A DNA stretch of 45,258 nt from Armatimonadota bacterium (GCA_016869045.1 VGFC01000010.1:1-45258), one strand, 5' to 3'. Positions 9,347 through 18,409 are shown, numbered from the stretch's first letter. The notes: generated by a model from the sequence alone, not told the origin. Program-made: numbers and translations.

Positions 9347-9832
9347 TCAACGGTCGGCGGGTTGGGGCAGTTCCAGCATGTAGTGAATCTGCCGCGTGAG
9401 CTCCTCGAAGCCGAGTTTGGGGTAGAGGTGTTCGCCGGCGGCGTTGCCGACGAGGGTCTCGATCTTCGCGTGGGTCATCCCCTTACTGCGGAAGTAATCG
9501 AGCGCGTGTTGGATGAGCGCCGAGCCGATGCCCCGGCCTTGGTGGCTCGGATCGACGGCGACGTTCAGGATGTGGCCGATGCCGGTGTGCTCGTCGGCAC
9601 GTGTCGTGATGAAGCCGATGACCTGGTCGCCCTCTGCCGCCACGAACGCTTCCTCCGGGCCCGCGTCTAGATCGGCGTCCACGTCGGCCAGTTTGCGCTC
9701 TTGCCACGGCACCCGGCGGAAGGGGCCGTACTTGCGCTCGGCGAGGGCATACACGCTGGCGTGTTCGAAGGAGGCCGCGGTGATTCGGCGGATCGCCGAG
9801 CGATCGGCGGGCCGGAAGGGGCGGAGGGTCAC
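9347..9832 (-). CDS. GNAT family N-acetyltransferase
   Basis: 161-aa GCN5-related acetyltransferase. Motif A is clear: HILNVAVDPSHQGRGIGSAL, with the acetyl-CoA pyrophosphate loop QGRGIG, followed by the GNAAGEHLYPKLGFEE motif B that ends in the characteristic YxKLGF. GTG at 9832 overlaps the TGA of the glycosyltransferase gene by four bases, so it is the distal gene of that operon. Acceptor substrate is unknown; the context (cell-envelope glycosyltransferase and serine acetyltransferase) gives no firm hint. Confidence 0.85.
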   Translation of the reverse strand: MTLRPFRPADRSAIRRITAASFEHASVYALAERKYGPFRRVPWQERKLADVDADLDAGPEEAFVAAEGDQVIGFITTRADEHTGIGHILNVAVDPSHQGRGIGSALIQHALDYFRSKGMTHAKIETLVGNAAGEHLYPKLGFEELTRQIHYMLELPQPADR

Positions 9833-10812
9833 TCGGCGTCGCCCCCCTTGCGCACGGTGCGCCGCGCGGCATAGACGGGGCGGTCGCGCACCTCGTAGTA
9901 CGTGCGCGCCTGCAGCTCGGCGACAAGGCCAAGCGTGATGAACTGCCCTGCCATGAAGACGAGCAGGATGCCGAGCAGCAGCAGCGGACGGTGGCCGATG
10001 TCGAGGCCCATGATGAGCTTGACGTAGGCGAGGTACGCAAGGACCACGAGGCCAAGCACTCCCGCCAGGCAGCCCCACTGGCCGAACATGCGGATCGGCT
10101 TGGTGGAGTAGGAGAGCAGGAACTTCACCGCGATCAGGTCGAGCATCACGCGGAAGATGCGGCTGAGGCCGTACTTGCTCTGGCCAAACTGCCGCGCGTG
10201 GTGCGTGACGGGCACCTCGGCGACGGTCCCGCCCGCCCAGTAGGCGAGCGCGGGGATGAAGCGGTGTAGCTCGCCGTAGAGCGTGACGTCCGCCAGGACC
10301 TCGCGCCGGTACGCCTTCAGTGAGCACCCGTAGTCGTGCAGGTGCACGCCCGTCATCGTCGAGATCAGCCAGTTGGCGACGTTGGAGGGGAGCACCCGCG
10401 TGAGCCACTTGTCCTTGCGGTCCTTGCGCCAGCCGGAGACGACGTCATAGCCCTCGTCGAGCTTCGCGAGGAGCAGGGGGATGTCGGCGGGGTCGTTCTG
10501 CAGGTCGGCATCCATCGCGATGACGACGTCGCCGGTCGCCTGATCGAAGCCCGCCTGCATCGCGGCGGACTGGCCGAAGTTGCGCCGCAGGTGGACGACG
10601 ACGACCCGCTCATCTTCGGCGGCGATGGCGTCGAGCGCCTCCGTCGTCCCGTCGCGGCTGCCGTCGTTGACGAGGATGATCTCGAAGGGGTTGGGGAGTG
10701 CGTCCAGCGCCTCGACGAGCCGCCGATGCAGCGGCCCAACGCTCTCCCGTTCGTTGTAGACCGGCGCCACGATCGAGAGCTTCGGTGGAGTGGGTGCGCC
10801 TTCGGGGCTCAT
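9829..10812 (-). CDS. family 2 glycosyltransferase with two C-terminal membrane helices
   Basis: 327 aa. GT-A catalytic domain: KLSIVAPVYNERE near residues 11-23, the nucleotide-binding Asp in LVNDGS at D50, and the metal-binding DAD at 101-103 (AMDADLQNDP). Two transmembrane helices follow (about 240-270 and 275-305). This layout matches DPM1/GtrB/ArnC-type enzymes that move a sugar from a nucleotide donor onto a polyprenyl-phosphate lipid at the cytoplasmic face. Donor and lipid acceptor are not determinable. It lies 15 bases after epsC and overlaps the GNAT gene, indicating one transcript. Confidence 0.9.
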   Translation of the reverse strand: MSPEGAPTPPKLSIVAPVYNERESVGPLHRRLVEALDALPNPFEIILVNDGSRDGTTEALDAIAAEDERVVVVHLRRNFGQSAAMQAGFDQATGDVVIAMDADLQNDPADIPLLLAKLDEGYDVVSGWRKDRKDKWLTRVLPSNVANWLISTMTGVHLHDYGCSLKAYRREVLADVTLYGELHRFIPALAYWAGGTVAEVPVTHHARQFGQSKYGLSRIFRVMLDLIAVKFLLSYSTKPIRMFGQWGCLAGVLGLVVLAYLAYVKLIMGLDIGHRPLLLLGILLVFMAGQFITLGLVAELQARTYYEVRDRPVYAARRTVRKGGDAE

Positions 10813-10827
10813 GCGAATCTCACGCCC

Positions 10828-11841
10828 TCAGCCGTTCTTGATTTCCACTTCCACGCCCTTCAGCAGGACTCTGCTGCCCGGCGGCACTGACCGGTCCAGC
10901 CACACGTTGCCGCCGATCACCGATCCCTTGCCGACGACCGTATCGCCGCCCAGGATCGAAGCCCCCGCGTAGACGATCACGTCATCCTCGAGCGTGGGGT
11001 GGCGTTGGATGCCCTTGATCGGGCGGCCTTGCTCGTCCAACGGGAAGCTCTTGGCGCCCAGCGTCACGCCCTGGTAGAGCTTCACGTTGTTGCCGATGAC
11101 GGAGGTCTCACCGATCACGACTCCGGTGCCGTGGTCGATGAAGAACCGCTCGCCGATCCGAGCGCCCGGATGGATGTCGATCCCGACCATCGAGTGCGCG
11201 TGCTCACCCATGATGCGGGGGATGAGCGGCACATCGCGCTGGTAGAGTTCGTGGGCGAGGCGATGCGTGGTGATCGCGCCGATGCAGGGGTAGCTGAGCG
11301 TGATCTCGGTGTACGTGTGGGCCGCCGGGTCGCCCTCGTAGGCCGCTTGCACATCGAGGACGAGCAATCGCCGGATTCTCGGCAGCTGGCGCAGCAGCTC
11401 GCCGACGATCCCCAGCGCCACGCCCGCGACATCCTCGATCGGTTCGGGTCCGTCGCCCTTCGTGCGGGCCCAGGCCCCCTTCCAGCGGAACGGGAGCGCG
11501 CACGCGACCTCCACGGTCAGCAGTCTGGCCGCCCGGCTGAGCCGCTCCTCAACGAACGCCTCCACCATCTCGCCCGCCGGCAGCTCGGTCGTCATCCGTC
11601 CGGGGAAGAGCACATCCTGCAGGCAGTGCAGCGCCTCGACCACCCGCTGGCGCGAGGGGAAGATGGTGGACGAATCACCCGGCGAGTCCTCACCCGTCTG
11701 CGGGTGAAGGTGCTGGAGCTCGTCCATCACTTCGCACATCAGCCGCGCCACCCCGATGCACCGGCAGTCCTCCCGTTGGGGACAGCGGGAGCGCACGAAC
11801 AGCGATGGGGAGGCGACCTTCGCGTCGGCATCCTCAGGCAT
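10828..11841 (-). CDS. epsC: serine O-acetyltransferase, EpsC type
   Basis: 337 aa, longer than Escherichia coli CysE (about 270) and in line with the EpsC-type subgroup. The N-terminal alpha-helical region runs to about residue 200. The C-terminal left-handed beta-helix has hexapeptide repeats and the conserved SIGIDIHPGA-like and IDHGTGVVIGE segments (here MVGIDIHPGARIGERFF and FIDHGTGVVIGETSVIG). It makes O-acetylserine from serine and acetyl-CoA, the precursor of cysteine. It is encoded 69 bases after nifS on the same strand, so substrate for the desulfurase is made beside it. No O-acetylserine sulfhydrylase gene is in the window. Confidence 0.92.
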   Translation of the reverse strand: MPEDADAKVASPSLFVRSRCPQREDCRCIGVARLMCEVMDELQHLHPQTGEDSPGDSSTIFPSRQRVVEALHCLQDVLFPGRMTTELPAGEMVEAFVEERLSRAARLLTVEVACALPFRWKGAWARTKGDGPEPIEDVAGVALGIVGELLRQLPRIRRLLVLDVQAAYEGDPAAHTYTEITLSYPCIGAITTHRLAHELYQRDVPLIPRIMGEHAHSMVGIDIHPGARIGERFFIDHGTGVVIGETSVIGNNVKLYQGVTLGAKSFPLDEQGRPIKGIQRHPTLEDDVIVYAGASILGGDTVVGKGSVIGGNVWLDRSVPPGSRVLLKGVEVEIKNG

Positions 11842-11910
11842 GGCGGTGCTCCTCAGGCGCGCCTTCGTAGGGCGCCCTCATTCTACTCGATGGACGGGGC
11901 GTTTGACCAG

Positions 11911-13065
11911 TCAGTGGCCGAAGGGCGAGAGCGCCCGCAGGCGTTCCACAATGGGCGGGAGCTGCTCGACGACGAAGTCGATCTCCTCACCGGTGGTGAA
12001 GACGCTGAGCGATAGGCGCAGCGAGCCGTGCACCCTGGTGAACGGGACGCCCAGCGCGCGCAGCACGTGCGAGGGCTCCAGCGAGCCGGAAGTACAGGCT
12101 GAGCCCGAAGAGGCGCAGATGCCCAGATCGCTGAGTGAGAGGAGCACGGACTCGCCCTCGATGTAGTCGAAGCTGATGCTCGAGGTGTTGGGCAGACGCG
12201 GCTCGGCCGCGGCGTTGCGGTGGGCGTCGCGGCAGTTCGCGAGCAGCGCGCTCTCCATCCGATCCCGCAAGGCCCGCACCTGGGTCTGCTCGACCTCGAC
12301 GTAACCGTGCGCTAGCTCGGCCGCCTTGCCCAGACCCACAATGGACGCCGCGTTCTCGGTGCCTGCGCGGCGATTGTGCTCCTGGTGGCCGCCGATCAGG
12401 AAAGGCGCGAACGGCGTCCCACGGCGGATGTACAGCACGCCGACACCCTTCGGGCCGTGGAACTTGTGCGCACTCATCGAGAGGTAGTCGATGGTGCTGT
12501 TGCGCAGATCAACGGGCACCTTCCCGGCCGCCTGCACCGCGTCGCAGTGGAAGAGGGCCCCGTGCTCCTTGGCCAGGCGACCGATCTCCTCGACCGGGAG
12601 GATCGTGCCCGTCTCGTTGTTCGCCCACATGACCGAGACGATCGCGGTGTTGTCGTCGATGACGGCCGCAGCCTCGGCGAGGTCGAGTCGCCCGTCGCTG
12701 TCCACCCCCAGGTACGTCACCTCATAGCCACGGTCCTCGAAGTAGCGCGCCGGCCCGAGGATCGCCGGGTGCTCGATGCGGCTGGTGACGATCTTCTTCC
12801 GCTCAGGCAGGAGGTCCACCGCCGAGCGAATGGCCGCATTGTCGCTCTCGCTGCCGCAGCCGGTGAGCACGATCTCTCGCGGGTCCGCGCCGATCAGGGC
12901 CGCCACCCGCTCCCGCGCCTGCTCGATCGCCTTGGCAACCTCGCCGCCGAAGTAGTGCATGCTCGATGGGTTACCGTAGCGCTCCGTGAAGTACGGCAGC
13001 ATCTCGGCGACCACTTCATCCGCCGTCCGCGTGGTCGCGTTGTTGTCCAGGTAGATCACCTTCAT
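11911..13065 (-). CDS. nifS: cysteine desulfurase NifS
   Basis: 384-aa PLP-dependent class V aminotransferase-fold enzyme that takes sulfur from cysteine for Fe-S cluster assembly. Visible features: YLDNNATT at the N-terminus, H99 in the EHPAIL motif that stacks on the cofactor, PLP lysine K201 in SAHKFHGPKG, and the persulfide-forming Cys324 in SSGSACTSGS. The short active-site loop marks it as the NifS/IscS class rather than SufS. The start ATG overlaps the nifU stop (ATGA), so nifU and nifS are translationally coupled. No nitrogenase gene is present, so a housekeeping role is the simpler reading. Confidence 0.95.
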   Translation of the reverse strand: MKVIYLDNNATTRTADEVVAEMLPYFTERYGNPSSMHYFGGEVAKAIEQARERVAALIGADPREIVLTGCGSESDNAAIRSAVDLLPERKKIVTSRIEHPAILGPARYFEDRGYEVTYLGVDSDGRLDLAEAAAVIDDNTAIVSVMWANNETGTILPVEEIGRLAKEHGALFHCDAVQAAGKVPVDLRNSTIDYLSMSAHKFHGPKGVGVLYIRRGTPFAPFLIGGHQEHNRRAGTENAASIVGLGKAAELAHGYVEVEQTQVRALRDRMESALLANCRDAHRNAAAEPRLPNTSSISFDYIEGESVLLSLSDLGICASSGSACTSGSLEPSHVLRALGVPFTRVHGSLRLSLSVFTTGEEIDFVVEQLPPIVERLRALSPFGH

Positions 13066-13898
13066 GCTGCCGCCTCCTCGACGACAATGCTCTCATCCAC
13101 GAGCTCGCGGAGTCTCGCCTGCACGAACTGCTTGATCGTCGCCCCCGACGCTACGCACGAGGCGCACCGGCCCCGCAAAGCGACGAACACGTTCGGGCTG
13201 TCGATGTCCACGAGGTCGATGTCGCCGCCGTCCTGACGCAGGGCGGGGGCGATGTGCTTCTCAATCGCCTCCTCCACCGCCTTCATCAGCTGGAGGTTCG
13301 ACAGGCGCTTGGGCTTGGGCGGCGCGCCGACGCGTTCAGTCTTCCGCTCGTGCTCGATGATCTCCAGGATCCGGTCGTGGCACTGCCCGCACCCGCCGCC
13401 CGCCTTCGTGTAATGGGTGACATCCTCCACCGTCAGCAGGGCGTTGGTGCGCACTGCTTCGCGGATCTGGTCCTCCGTCACGCCAAAGCACTTGCAGACG
13501 ATCTTCGCCTCATCTATGGGAGCCGGCGGCTCGCCGCGGTAGTTGCGCAGGGCCGCTTCCAGCGCCTCGGCGCCCATCACCGAGCAGTGCATCTTCTCCT
13601 CGGGTAGACCGCCGAGGTAATCGACGATGTCCTGGTTCGTGAGCTTCGCGGCCTCGGCGACCGACTTGCCGACCAGCATCTCCGTCAGGGCCGAGCCGGA
13701 AGCCACGGCGCTCCCGCACCCGAAGGTCTGGTACTTCGCCTCGGTAACCGTATCGCTGTCGTCGACCCGCAACATCAGCCGCAGCGCATCGCCGCAGGCG
13801 AGGCTCCCGGCTTCGCCGACGGCGGAGGGGTCATCCATCGGTCCGGCATTCCGGGGGTTCCGGATGTGGTCCCAGACCGTCTCGTTGTAGTCCCACAT
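13062..13898 (-). CDS. nifU: three-domain Fe-S scaffold protein NifU
   Basis: 278 aa with all three classical NifU domains. The IscU-like scaffold has C35, C61 and C105; the central [2Fe-2S] domain has C135, C137, C170 and C173; the C-terminal Nfu domain has CxxC at C245 and C248 (GRCASCVASG). ATG at 13898 was chosen because it gives the family's exact opening, MWDYNETVWDHIRNPRNAG. A TTG two codons upstream at 13904 lies closer to the AGGAG ribosome site (5 bases, against 11), so it may be the true start. NifU receives sulfur from the NifS encoded next to it and builds clusters for delivery to apoproteins. Confidence 0.95.
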   Translation of the reverse strand: MWDYNETVWDHIRNPRNAGPMDDPSAVGEAGSLACGDALRLMLRVDDSDTVTEAKYQTFGCGSAVASGSALTEMLVGKSVAEAAKLTNQDIVDYLGGLPEEKMHCSVMGAEALEAALRNYRGEPPAPIDEAKIVCKCFGVTEDQIREAVRTNALLTVEDVTHYTKAGGGCGQCHDRILEIIEHERKTERVGAPPKPKRLSNLQLMKAVEEAIEKHIAPALRQDGGDIDLVDIDSPNVFVALRGRCASCVASGATIKQFVQARLRELVDESIVVEEAAA

Positions 13899-14013
13899 GG
13901 TCAATCACACTCCTGGGCTGCGGCCCGTCTGCCCGGACTCACCGCTCCTCGCAGCCTCTGTCTGACAGAACGCCTTGCGGCTGAGGGCTGTTCTCACGCG
14001 AGCCGTAGGCATG

Positions 14014-14988
14014 TCAGTGGCTGTGGTTGCCGCCGGCGCGCGCGTTGGCGCGGCCATGGCTGGACACGTGTAGCACGTGGCCGGGGTCGCAGGCGGTCGT
14101 CTCGACCTGGAAGGTCGTCTCCGCGATCTGGAAGCGCTCACCGACCATCCGGTCCGCTTCGGTGAGAAGGGCCTCGCGGGACTCGTCATCCATCTCACAC
14201 GTGATCAGATGCGCGCTGAGTGCGTGGACGTTCGAGCAGAGGCTCCACACGTGAACGTGATGCACGTCCGTGACGCCGGGAAGAGACCGCAAGGCCTCGA
14301 TGACCTCCTCCAGCTCCATTCCGTAGGGGACGCCTTCGAGGAGGATGTGCACACCCTCGCGCAGCAGCCGTACGCTGCTGTAGATGATGGCGAGCGCGAT
14401 CAGGACGCTGAGGATCGGGTCGATGAGGTAGAAGCCGGTGAACCGCATGGTGACGCCGGCGACGACCACCCCGACCGAAGCCAACAGGTCGCCGAGCACG
14501 TGCAGGTACGCGCCGCGCACGTTGAGGTCATGGTGGCCGTGCCCGCCCAGGCGGATCAGCACGATGGCGTTGCCGACCAGACCACAGGCGGCCACGATGA
14601 GCATCGGCCCGACGCGGATGCCCGGCGGGTTCAGGAACCGCTCGTAGGCCTCGCGGATGATCACGACACCAATCACGACGAGCGTGATCCCGTTGATGAC
14701 CGCCGCGAGCACTTCGGCGCGGTGCCAGCCGAACGTCCGCTTGCGCGAGGCCGGACGTCGGGCGAGCCGGTGCGCCCCGTAGCTGAGGCCCAGCGCTAGG
14801 ACATCGCTGAACACGTGCGCCGCGTCGCTTAGTAGCGCGAGACTGCCGGTGAGAATCCCCCCGATGACTTCGGCCACGAAGATCAGGAAGGTGAAGCCGG
14901 CGGCGAAGGCCAGCCGCGCGCCGGTCTTCTCGTCGCCGGCGTCGCACGCGAGCGGGCCTGCGTGATTGTGAGGATGGTCGTCCGCCAT
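14014..14988 (-). CDS. cation diffusion facilitator (CzcD/ZnT-type) transporter
   Basis: 324-aa integral membrane metal exporter. The N-terminus is His-rich (HPHNH), typical of zinc-type members. Metal-site pairs are H58/D62 (SDAAHVFSDV) in helix II and H163/D167 (HVLGDLLAS) in helix V. Six membrane helices are visible, and the cytoplasmic C-terminal domain from about residue 215 has the HHVHVWSLC motif. The ATG at 14988 fits the family; the in-frame reading further upstream runs through the inverted repeat at 15002-15066 and is not coding. By family it exports Zn2+ or similar divalent cations in exchange for protons. Confidence 0.93.
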   Translation of the reverse strand: MADDHPHNHAGPLACDAGDEKTGARLAFAAGFTFLIFVAEVIGGILTGSLALLSDAAHVFSDVLALGLSYGAHRLARRPASRKRTFGWHRAEVLAAVINGITLVVIGVVIIREAYERFLNPPGIRVGPMLIVAACGLVGNAIVLIRLGGHGHHDLNVRGAYLHVLGDLLASVGVVVAGVTMRFTGFYLIDPILSVLIALAIIYSSVRLLREGVHILLEGVPYGMELEEVIEALRSLPGVTDVHHVHVWSLCSNVHALSAHLITCEMDDESREALLTEADRMVGERFQIAETTFQVETTACDPGHVLHVSSHGRANARAGGNHSH

Positions 14989-15001
14989 GTCCACGGGGAA
15001 G

Positions 15002-15066
15002 GGGAAAAGAGGGACACCATACTCATTTCGGACGTCATGAAATGAGTATGGTGTCCCTCTTTTCCC
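15002..15066. repeat. perfect 28-bp inverted repeat overlapping the transketolase 3' end
   Basis: Arms 15002-15029 and 15039-15066 are exact complements, separated by 9 bases (GGACGTCAT). The sequence contains GGGACACCATACTCATTT, close to the widespread GGGGACACCATACTTAATT intergenic element I know from other phyla. The right arm supplies the last residues of the transketolase C subunit and the stop codon (15035-15037) falls in the spacer. It could also act as a terminator for that transcript. Confidence 0.85.
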
Positions 15067-15997
15067 TGCGCGCGATTGCTTTCTGCGCGGCCTCAATGAT
15101 GGCATCTACGGTCAGGCCGTACTTCTCCAGCAGCTCGTCGGGCGTGCCGCTCTCGCCGTAGGAGTCCTGGACCGCCACCATCTCCAGCGGAACCGGGTGG
15201 TTCAGGCCGAGCACCTCGGCGACCGCGCCGCCCAGGCCTGCGTTCACTTGGTGCTCCTCAGCGGTGACGAAGGCCCCCGTGGCCTTCGCCGCCTCGACGA
15301 TCGCGTCACGGTCGATCGGCTTGATCGTCGCGACGTTCAGGAGTGTCGCCTCGATCCCTTCGGCGCTCAGCCGCTCCGCAGCCTCCATCGCCCGCGCGGT
15401 CATGATGCCACACGCCGCGATCGTCACGTTTGCTCCGTCGCGCAGCTTCGCTGCCTTGCCAATGCGGAAGTCGTAGTCCGCGGGGAAGATGATCGGCTCG
15501 CTGCTGCGGCCAAACCGCAGGTAGACCGGGCCGACGTGCTCGGCAGCCGCCAGCGTCGCCTTCTCCGCCTCCACACCGTCGGCCGGCACGATCACCACCA
15601 TGCCCGGCAGCACCCGCCACAACGCGAGGTCCTCCAGCATCTGCGCGGAAGCGCCGTCTTCACCCACCGTCAGGCCGCCGTGCGTGAAGGCCAGCTTCAC
15701 ATTCACGTGCGCGATACCCACACTTACGCGAACCTGCTCCCAACCTCGCGCACCGAAGCAGGCAAAGGAACTCGCGAAGGGGATCTTCCCCTCCAACGCG
15801 AGCCCGGCGGCCACACCGATCATGTTCTGCTCGGCAATGCCCAGATCGACGAATCGCTCCGGCCACTTCTCGCGGAACTTCTGCGTCCGCGTGCTGGTCC
15901 ACAGGTCTGCATCCAGCACCACCACACGCGGGTTCGTCTCGCCCAGCTTCAGCAACGCCTTGCCGTAGGCATCGCGAGTGGACATCCTGTCAGCCAT
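15035..15997 (-). CDS. transketolase, C-terminal subunit
   Basis: 320-aa protein with the pyrimidine-binding and C-terminal domains of transketolase. The catalytic Glu is E56 in LGIAEQNMIGVAAGLAL; HGGLTVGEDGASAQMLED follows. It pairs with the N-terminal subunit encoded 39 bases upstream; together they should form an active thiamine-diphosphate enzyme shuttling two-carbon ketol units in the pentose phosphate pathway. The final nine residues (EKRDTILIS) are encoded inside an inverted repeat, not by sequence typical of the family, so the original stop has probably been displaced. The start at 15997 gives MADRMSTRDAYGKAL; the internal ATG of MSTRDAY is an alternative. Confidence 0.93.
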   Translation of the reverse strand: MADRMSTRDAYGKALLKLGETNPRVVVLDADLWTSTRTQKFREKWPERFVDLGIAEQNMIGVAAGLALEGKIPFASSFACFGARGWEQVRVSVGIAHVNVKLAFTHGGLTVGEDGASAQMLEDLALWRVLPGMVVIVPADGVEAEKATLAAAEHVGPVYLRFGRSSEPIIFPADYDFRIGKAAKLRDGANVTIAACGIMTARAMEAAERLSAEGIEATLLNVATIKPIDRDAIVEAAKATGAFVTAEEHQVNAGLGGAVAEVLGLNHPVPLEMVAVQDSYGESGTPDELLEKYGLTVDAIIEAAQKAIARREKRDTILIS

Positions 15998-16036
15998 CGG
16001 TCGAACTCCCCTTCTGACCGTCTGCCGTCGTTGGGG

Positions 16037-16876
16037 TCACTTGCCGTCCAGCTCCGCCAGCGCCTTCGCCAGTTCCTCATCGTTGGGCGCCTTGCCGTGG
16101 AAGTCGGCGGGGGCGTCCATGATGAAGGAGATGGGCCAACCCTTCTTGGTGTTGGCCACGACCATCGTAGGCTTGCCTGCCACGATTCGCTCCGGCTGCA
16201 GCGCCCAGTTGACTTCCTGCACGTCGTGGCCGTTGACCTCGTGGACCGTCCAGCCGAAGGCCTCCCACTTCGCGGGCAGCGGGTCGGTGTGGAGAATGTC
16301 CTCCGTGTGCCCGCACTGCTGCGCGCCGTTGCGGTCCACGATCCCTACGAAGTTGTCCAGCTTCCGCGCCGGCGCCAGGAAGGAGCCCTCCCACACCTGA
16401 CCCTCGTCGATCTCCCCGTCGCCCAACATGCAGTAGACACGATGAGGCGCGCGGTCGATCTGGGCGGCGATCGCCAGCCCGAGCGCCTCGGAGAAGCCCT
16501 GCCCCAGCGAGCCGGTGCATACCTCCAGCGCGGGCAGGAAGCGGATGTCCGGGTGGCCCTGCAGTGCGCTGCCGAGCTTCCGAAGCGTCGCCAACTCCTC
16601 CGGCGGGAAGTAGCCCCGGTCGGCCATGATCGCATACAACGCGGGGCAGCAGTGACCCTTGCTCAGAACGAACCGGTCGCGCCCGGGCCACCGAGGGTTC
16701 CGGGGATCGTGGCGTAGGACTCGCTCAAACAGCACGGTGAGGACGTCGATCGCGGAGAGCGAGCCCCCGGGGTGACCGGAGCCGGCTGCATTCAGCATCT
16801 GCAGGATTGTGCGCCGATGCTCGTTCGCCTTCGCGGACAGCGCGGCGGCTTCGTGGTCGGACAACAGCTTCTCCAT
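16037..16876 (-). CDS. transketolase, N-terminal subunit
   Basis: 279-aa thiamine-diphosphate-binding half of transketolase. Motifs: GSGHPGGSLSAIDVL, LSKGHCCPALYA (substrate-channel His) and the cofactor/metal motif GDGEIDEGQVWE. Split transketolases of this size are normal in many bacteria and archaea. It is the first gene of a two-gene unit with the C-terminal subunit. A hexulose-6-phosphate synthase-like fusion is encoded about 4 kb away and could feed into the same sugar-phosphate pool, but this link is inference. Confidence 0.94.
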   Translation of the reverse strand: MEKLLSDHEAAALSAKANEHRRTILQMLNAAGSGHPGGSLSAIDVLTVLFERVLRHDPRNPRWPGRDRFVLSKGHCCPALYAIMADRGYFPPEELATLRKLGSALQGHPDIRFLPALEVCTGSLGQGFSEALGLAIAAQIDRAPHRVYCMLGDGEIDEGQVWEGSFLAPARKLDNFVGIVDRNGAQQCGHTEDILHTDPLPAKWEAFGWTVHEVNGHDVQEVNWALQPERIVAGKPTMVVANTKKGWPISFIMDAPADFHGKAPNDEELAKALAELDGK

Positions 16877-16969
16877 TGCGCGTCACCTGCCGCAATTCGT
16901 TGGCCCGACACCCGCGCGTGGCGGGGCACGTCACTTCTCTTCGCCGCTCCCGGCGGCGTCCGGCGAACT

Positions 16970-18409
16970 TCATGTGGCGCCGGGGACTTCTTGCGTCCCT
17001 GCCGTCTCCGGGTCCTTGAGGAAGGCCAACACCGCTTCGGGGGAGTCGTAGCCCTCGAGTTTCGCGACCTTCTTGCCCTCGCCATCAGCGACGATCAGCG
17101 TTGGCGGCTCGAGGAACTCGTACTTCTTCGCGAGGTCCTTCTCCTTGCCGTCCAACTCCGTCGCGTCCACCCGTAGCAGCACGTACTTGCCCAAGGCCTC
17201 GCGCACGTCCGCACGCGTGAACGCCTCCTTCTCCATCTCCTTGCACACGGTGCACCAGTCCGCCGTCCAGTCCATCAGCACCTGCCGCTTCTCCTGGCGC
17301 GCGGTCTCGAAGCTCGTGTAGACGTCGCTCTTCCAGTCCAACGGGGCGGCCGCCTTAGGAGGCGGAGCGCCTGAGGCGGTGATGGTTGCCGTCGCAGCCG
17401 ACCGCTCGGGCAGGAAGAGACCCTTGTTCCACAGCGTGCCGAGGAGCATGTAGAAGCCGAGCACCATCAGCAGCAGGCCGACGGTCTTCTTGATGCGCCC
17501 CCCGGTGCTCGGAGTGGGAAGTGAGTCCAGCGCGCCGAAGGCCACGCCTCCGGCGATCAGACAGGCGGCGATCACGAGGTAGTAGACCATCTGAGGAATG
17601 ACCGTCCTTAGGAAGTAGGCGGCTACGGCGAGGAACACGAAGCCGAAGAGCCGCTTCACATCCAGCATCCACTCGCCGCTCTTCGGCAGATGGGTCAACG
17701 CTCCCGCCGACGTCCCGACCACCAGCAGCAACAGCCCCATGCCCCACGCGAAGACGAAGAGCAACAGGAAACCCGTGACCGGGCTGCCCTGCACGGCGAC
17801 GAAGGTCAGGATGCCCGCCAGCGGCGCGGCCGTGCAGGGGGAGGCCACCAGCCCGGAGACCATCCCCATCAGCAGCACACCGATGAACCCCCGTCCACCG
17901 ATCGCGTTCAGCCTGGTGAGCAGCCGGGGCGGAAGCTGCAGCTCGTACAGCCCAAACATCCCCAGCGCCAGTAGGCCGAAGAGGACCGCGACGCCGATCA
18001 AGACGTACGGGCTCATCACGAAGGCGCGCACCTGCGCGCCCAGCAAACCCACGAGCAGCCCCAGCACCGAGTAGACAAGCACGAGGCCGAACACGTAGGT
18101 GAACGACAGACCGAACGAGCGGCGCAGCGATGTGCTCTCGCTGCGCGCGCCGATGATCCCGAGTGTGATGGGGATCATCGGGTACACGCACGGAGTGAAG
18201 CTCACCAGAACGCCGGTTCCGAACGCGACGAGCAACGCCCACAGGAAGCCCCGCTCCGCGATGAGCGAGGCGAAATCGTAGCGCCCGGCCGACGGCTCCT
18301 GAGCGCAGACGATCGACGCCAGCGCCAACAGGAGGAGTGTCGCCCCTACATTGCGAGTCAGACGGTGCGACTTCACGGGCCCGGTCCCGATCTGGTGTGC
18401 ATGGAGCAT
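16970..18409 (-). CDS. dsbD: thiol:disulfide interchange protein, DsbD type lacking the alpha domain
   Basis: 479 aa. After a signal-like segment, a CcdA-type membrane domain (about residues 50-330) carries the redox cysteines C74 (SFTPCVYPM) and C192 (VASPCTAAPLAG). The C-terminal periplasmic thioredoxin domain has W-C386-x2-C389 (ADWCTVCKEM). It passes electrons from cytoplasmic thioredoxin across the membrane to extracytoplasmic thiol proteins. The N-terminal alpha domain of E. coli DsbD is absent, so the thioredoxin domain may act directly on partners. ATG 18409 has no good ribosome site; GTG at 18376 would give a more ordinary signal peptide and is an equally good start. Confidence 0.88.
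   Translation of the reverse strand: MLHAHQIGTGPVKSHRLTRNVGATLLLLALASIVCAQEPSAGRYDFASLIAERGFLWALLVAFGTGVLVSFTPCVYPMIPITLGIIGARSESTSLRRSFGLSFTYVFGLVLVYSVLGLLVGLLGAQVRAFVMSPYVLIGVAVLFGLLALGMFGLYELQLPPRLLTRLNAIGGRGFIGVLLMGMVSGLVASPCTAAPLAGILTFVAVQGSPVTGFLLLFVFAWGMGLLLLVVGTSAGALTHLPKSGEWMLDVKRLFGFVFLAVAAYFLRTVIPQMVYYLVIAACLIAGGVAFGALDSLPTPSTGGRIKKTVGLLLMVLGFYMLLGTLWNKGLFLPERSAATATITASGAPPPKAAAPLDWKSDVYTSFETARQEKRQVLMDWTADWCTVCKEMEKEAFTRADVREALGKYVLLRVDATELDGKEKDLAKKYEFLEPPTLIVADGEGKKVAKLEGYDSPEAVLAFLKDPETAGTQEVPGAT

Noticed and set aside
14989-15105. N-terminal extension of the cation diffusion facilitator
   Set aside because: It translates the inverted repeat at 15002-15066; the family start MADDHPHNH is at 14988.
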